NCBI GenBank assembly: GCA_900552875.1
Contig: USCS01000020.1
Coordinates: 1-13,632 of the forward strand
Source of the DNA: an uncultured Collinsella sp.
GTDB lineage: Bacteria; Actinomycetota; Coriobacteriia; Coriobacteriales; Coriobacteriaceae
DNA length: 13,632 bases
Direction: 5' to 3'
Shown: one piece after another, positions 13,569-13,632 of the stretch
Layout: each line of letters begins with the position of its first letter
How positions within the stretch are numbered: the stretch's first letter is position 1
Program-made: the position numbers and the translations under genes
Notes under the pieces: model-generated
Told to the model about the DNA's origin: nothing
The model's database searches: none
Seen by the model: only the letters and a program-made list of their open reading frames with translations

Positions 13569-13632
13569 CCGAGATCGAATTGTAGGTTGAGCATACGCAA
13601 GCGAGCGCCCGCCAGAGCGAACAAATTGGCAT

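Noticed and set aside
13537..13632. tRNA or structured RNA at the right window edge
   Set aside because: No cloverleaf or conserved T-loop sequence is visible. A TACAAT -10-like hexamer at 13579-13584 lacks a -35 partner.

Overview
This GC-rich window reads as a chromosomal segment of a Gram-positive high-GC bacterium, most likely a gut Coriobacteriia member of the Collinsella type. The clues are the codon style, Actinobacteria-like surface signals (a Tat leader and an LAxTG-type sorting motif), a standalone formate-tetrahydrofolate ligase, and a ruvCAB operon preceded by a GAAC-N4-GTTC SOS box. The genus is an inference; no rRNA or other marker lies in the window. I see no tRNA, rRNA, CRISPR array, transposase or phage gene.

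Left part (1-5140). A terminator of an upstream gene opens the window. It is followed by a small lipoprotein gene with its own terminator, then by a large secreted, cell-wall-anchored protein built around a phosphatidylinositol-specific phospholipase C X domain, which also ends in a strong terminator. Next come a divergent pair: a small PH-like protein on the minus strand and a YhcG/DUF1016 PDDEXK nuclease on the plus strand.

Middle (5138-9300). A 395-base gene-poor stretch holds a hairpin and a possible decayed reading frame. It is followed by a minus-strand protein with two zinc ribbons and no recognised function. Divergent from that is a cation diffusion facilitator whose metal-site residues (NxxxD / DxxxD) suggest manganese export and which carries an extra C-terminal domain. 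Convergent with it is a single-pass membrane protein with an intrinsically disordered, motif-repeating cytoplasmic tail and four outer heptad repeats.

Right part (9391-13632, all minus strand). fhs (one-carbon metabolism) has its own extended -10 promoter and terminator. Upstream of it lies ruvC-ruvA-ruvB, with 1-nt TGATG overlaps at both junctions, encoding Holliday-junction branch migration and resolution. The LexA-type box sits directly at the ruvC promoter, so the operon is predicted to be damage-inducible.

Several first-possible starts are wrong on ribosome-binding-site grounds (PH-like gene, zinc-ribbon gene, CDF, fhs, ruvC), and trimmed starts are given. The candidates for new biology are the Tat/ricin-like/PLC/MBG/LAxTG surface enzyme, the double zinc-ribbon protein, and the T-x-V-motif membrane protein. 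None of them forms an obvious multi-gene new system here.
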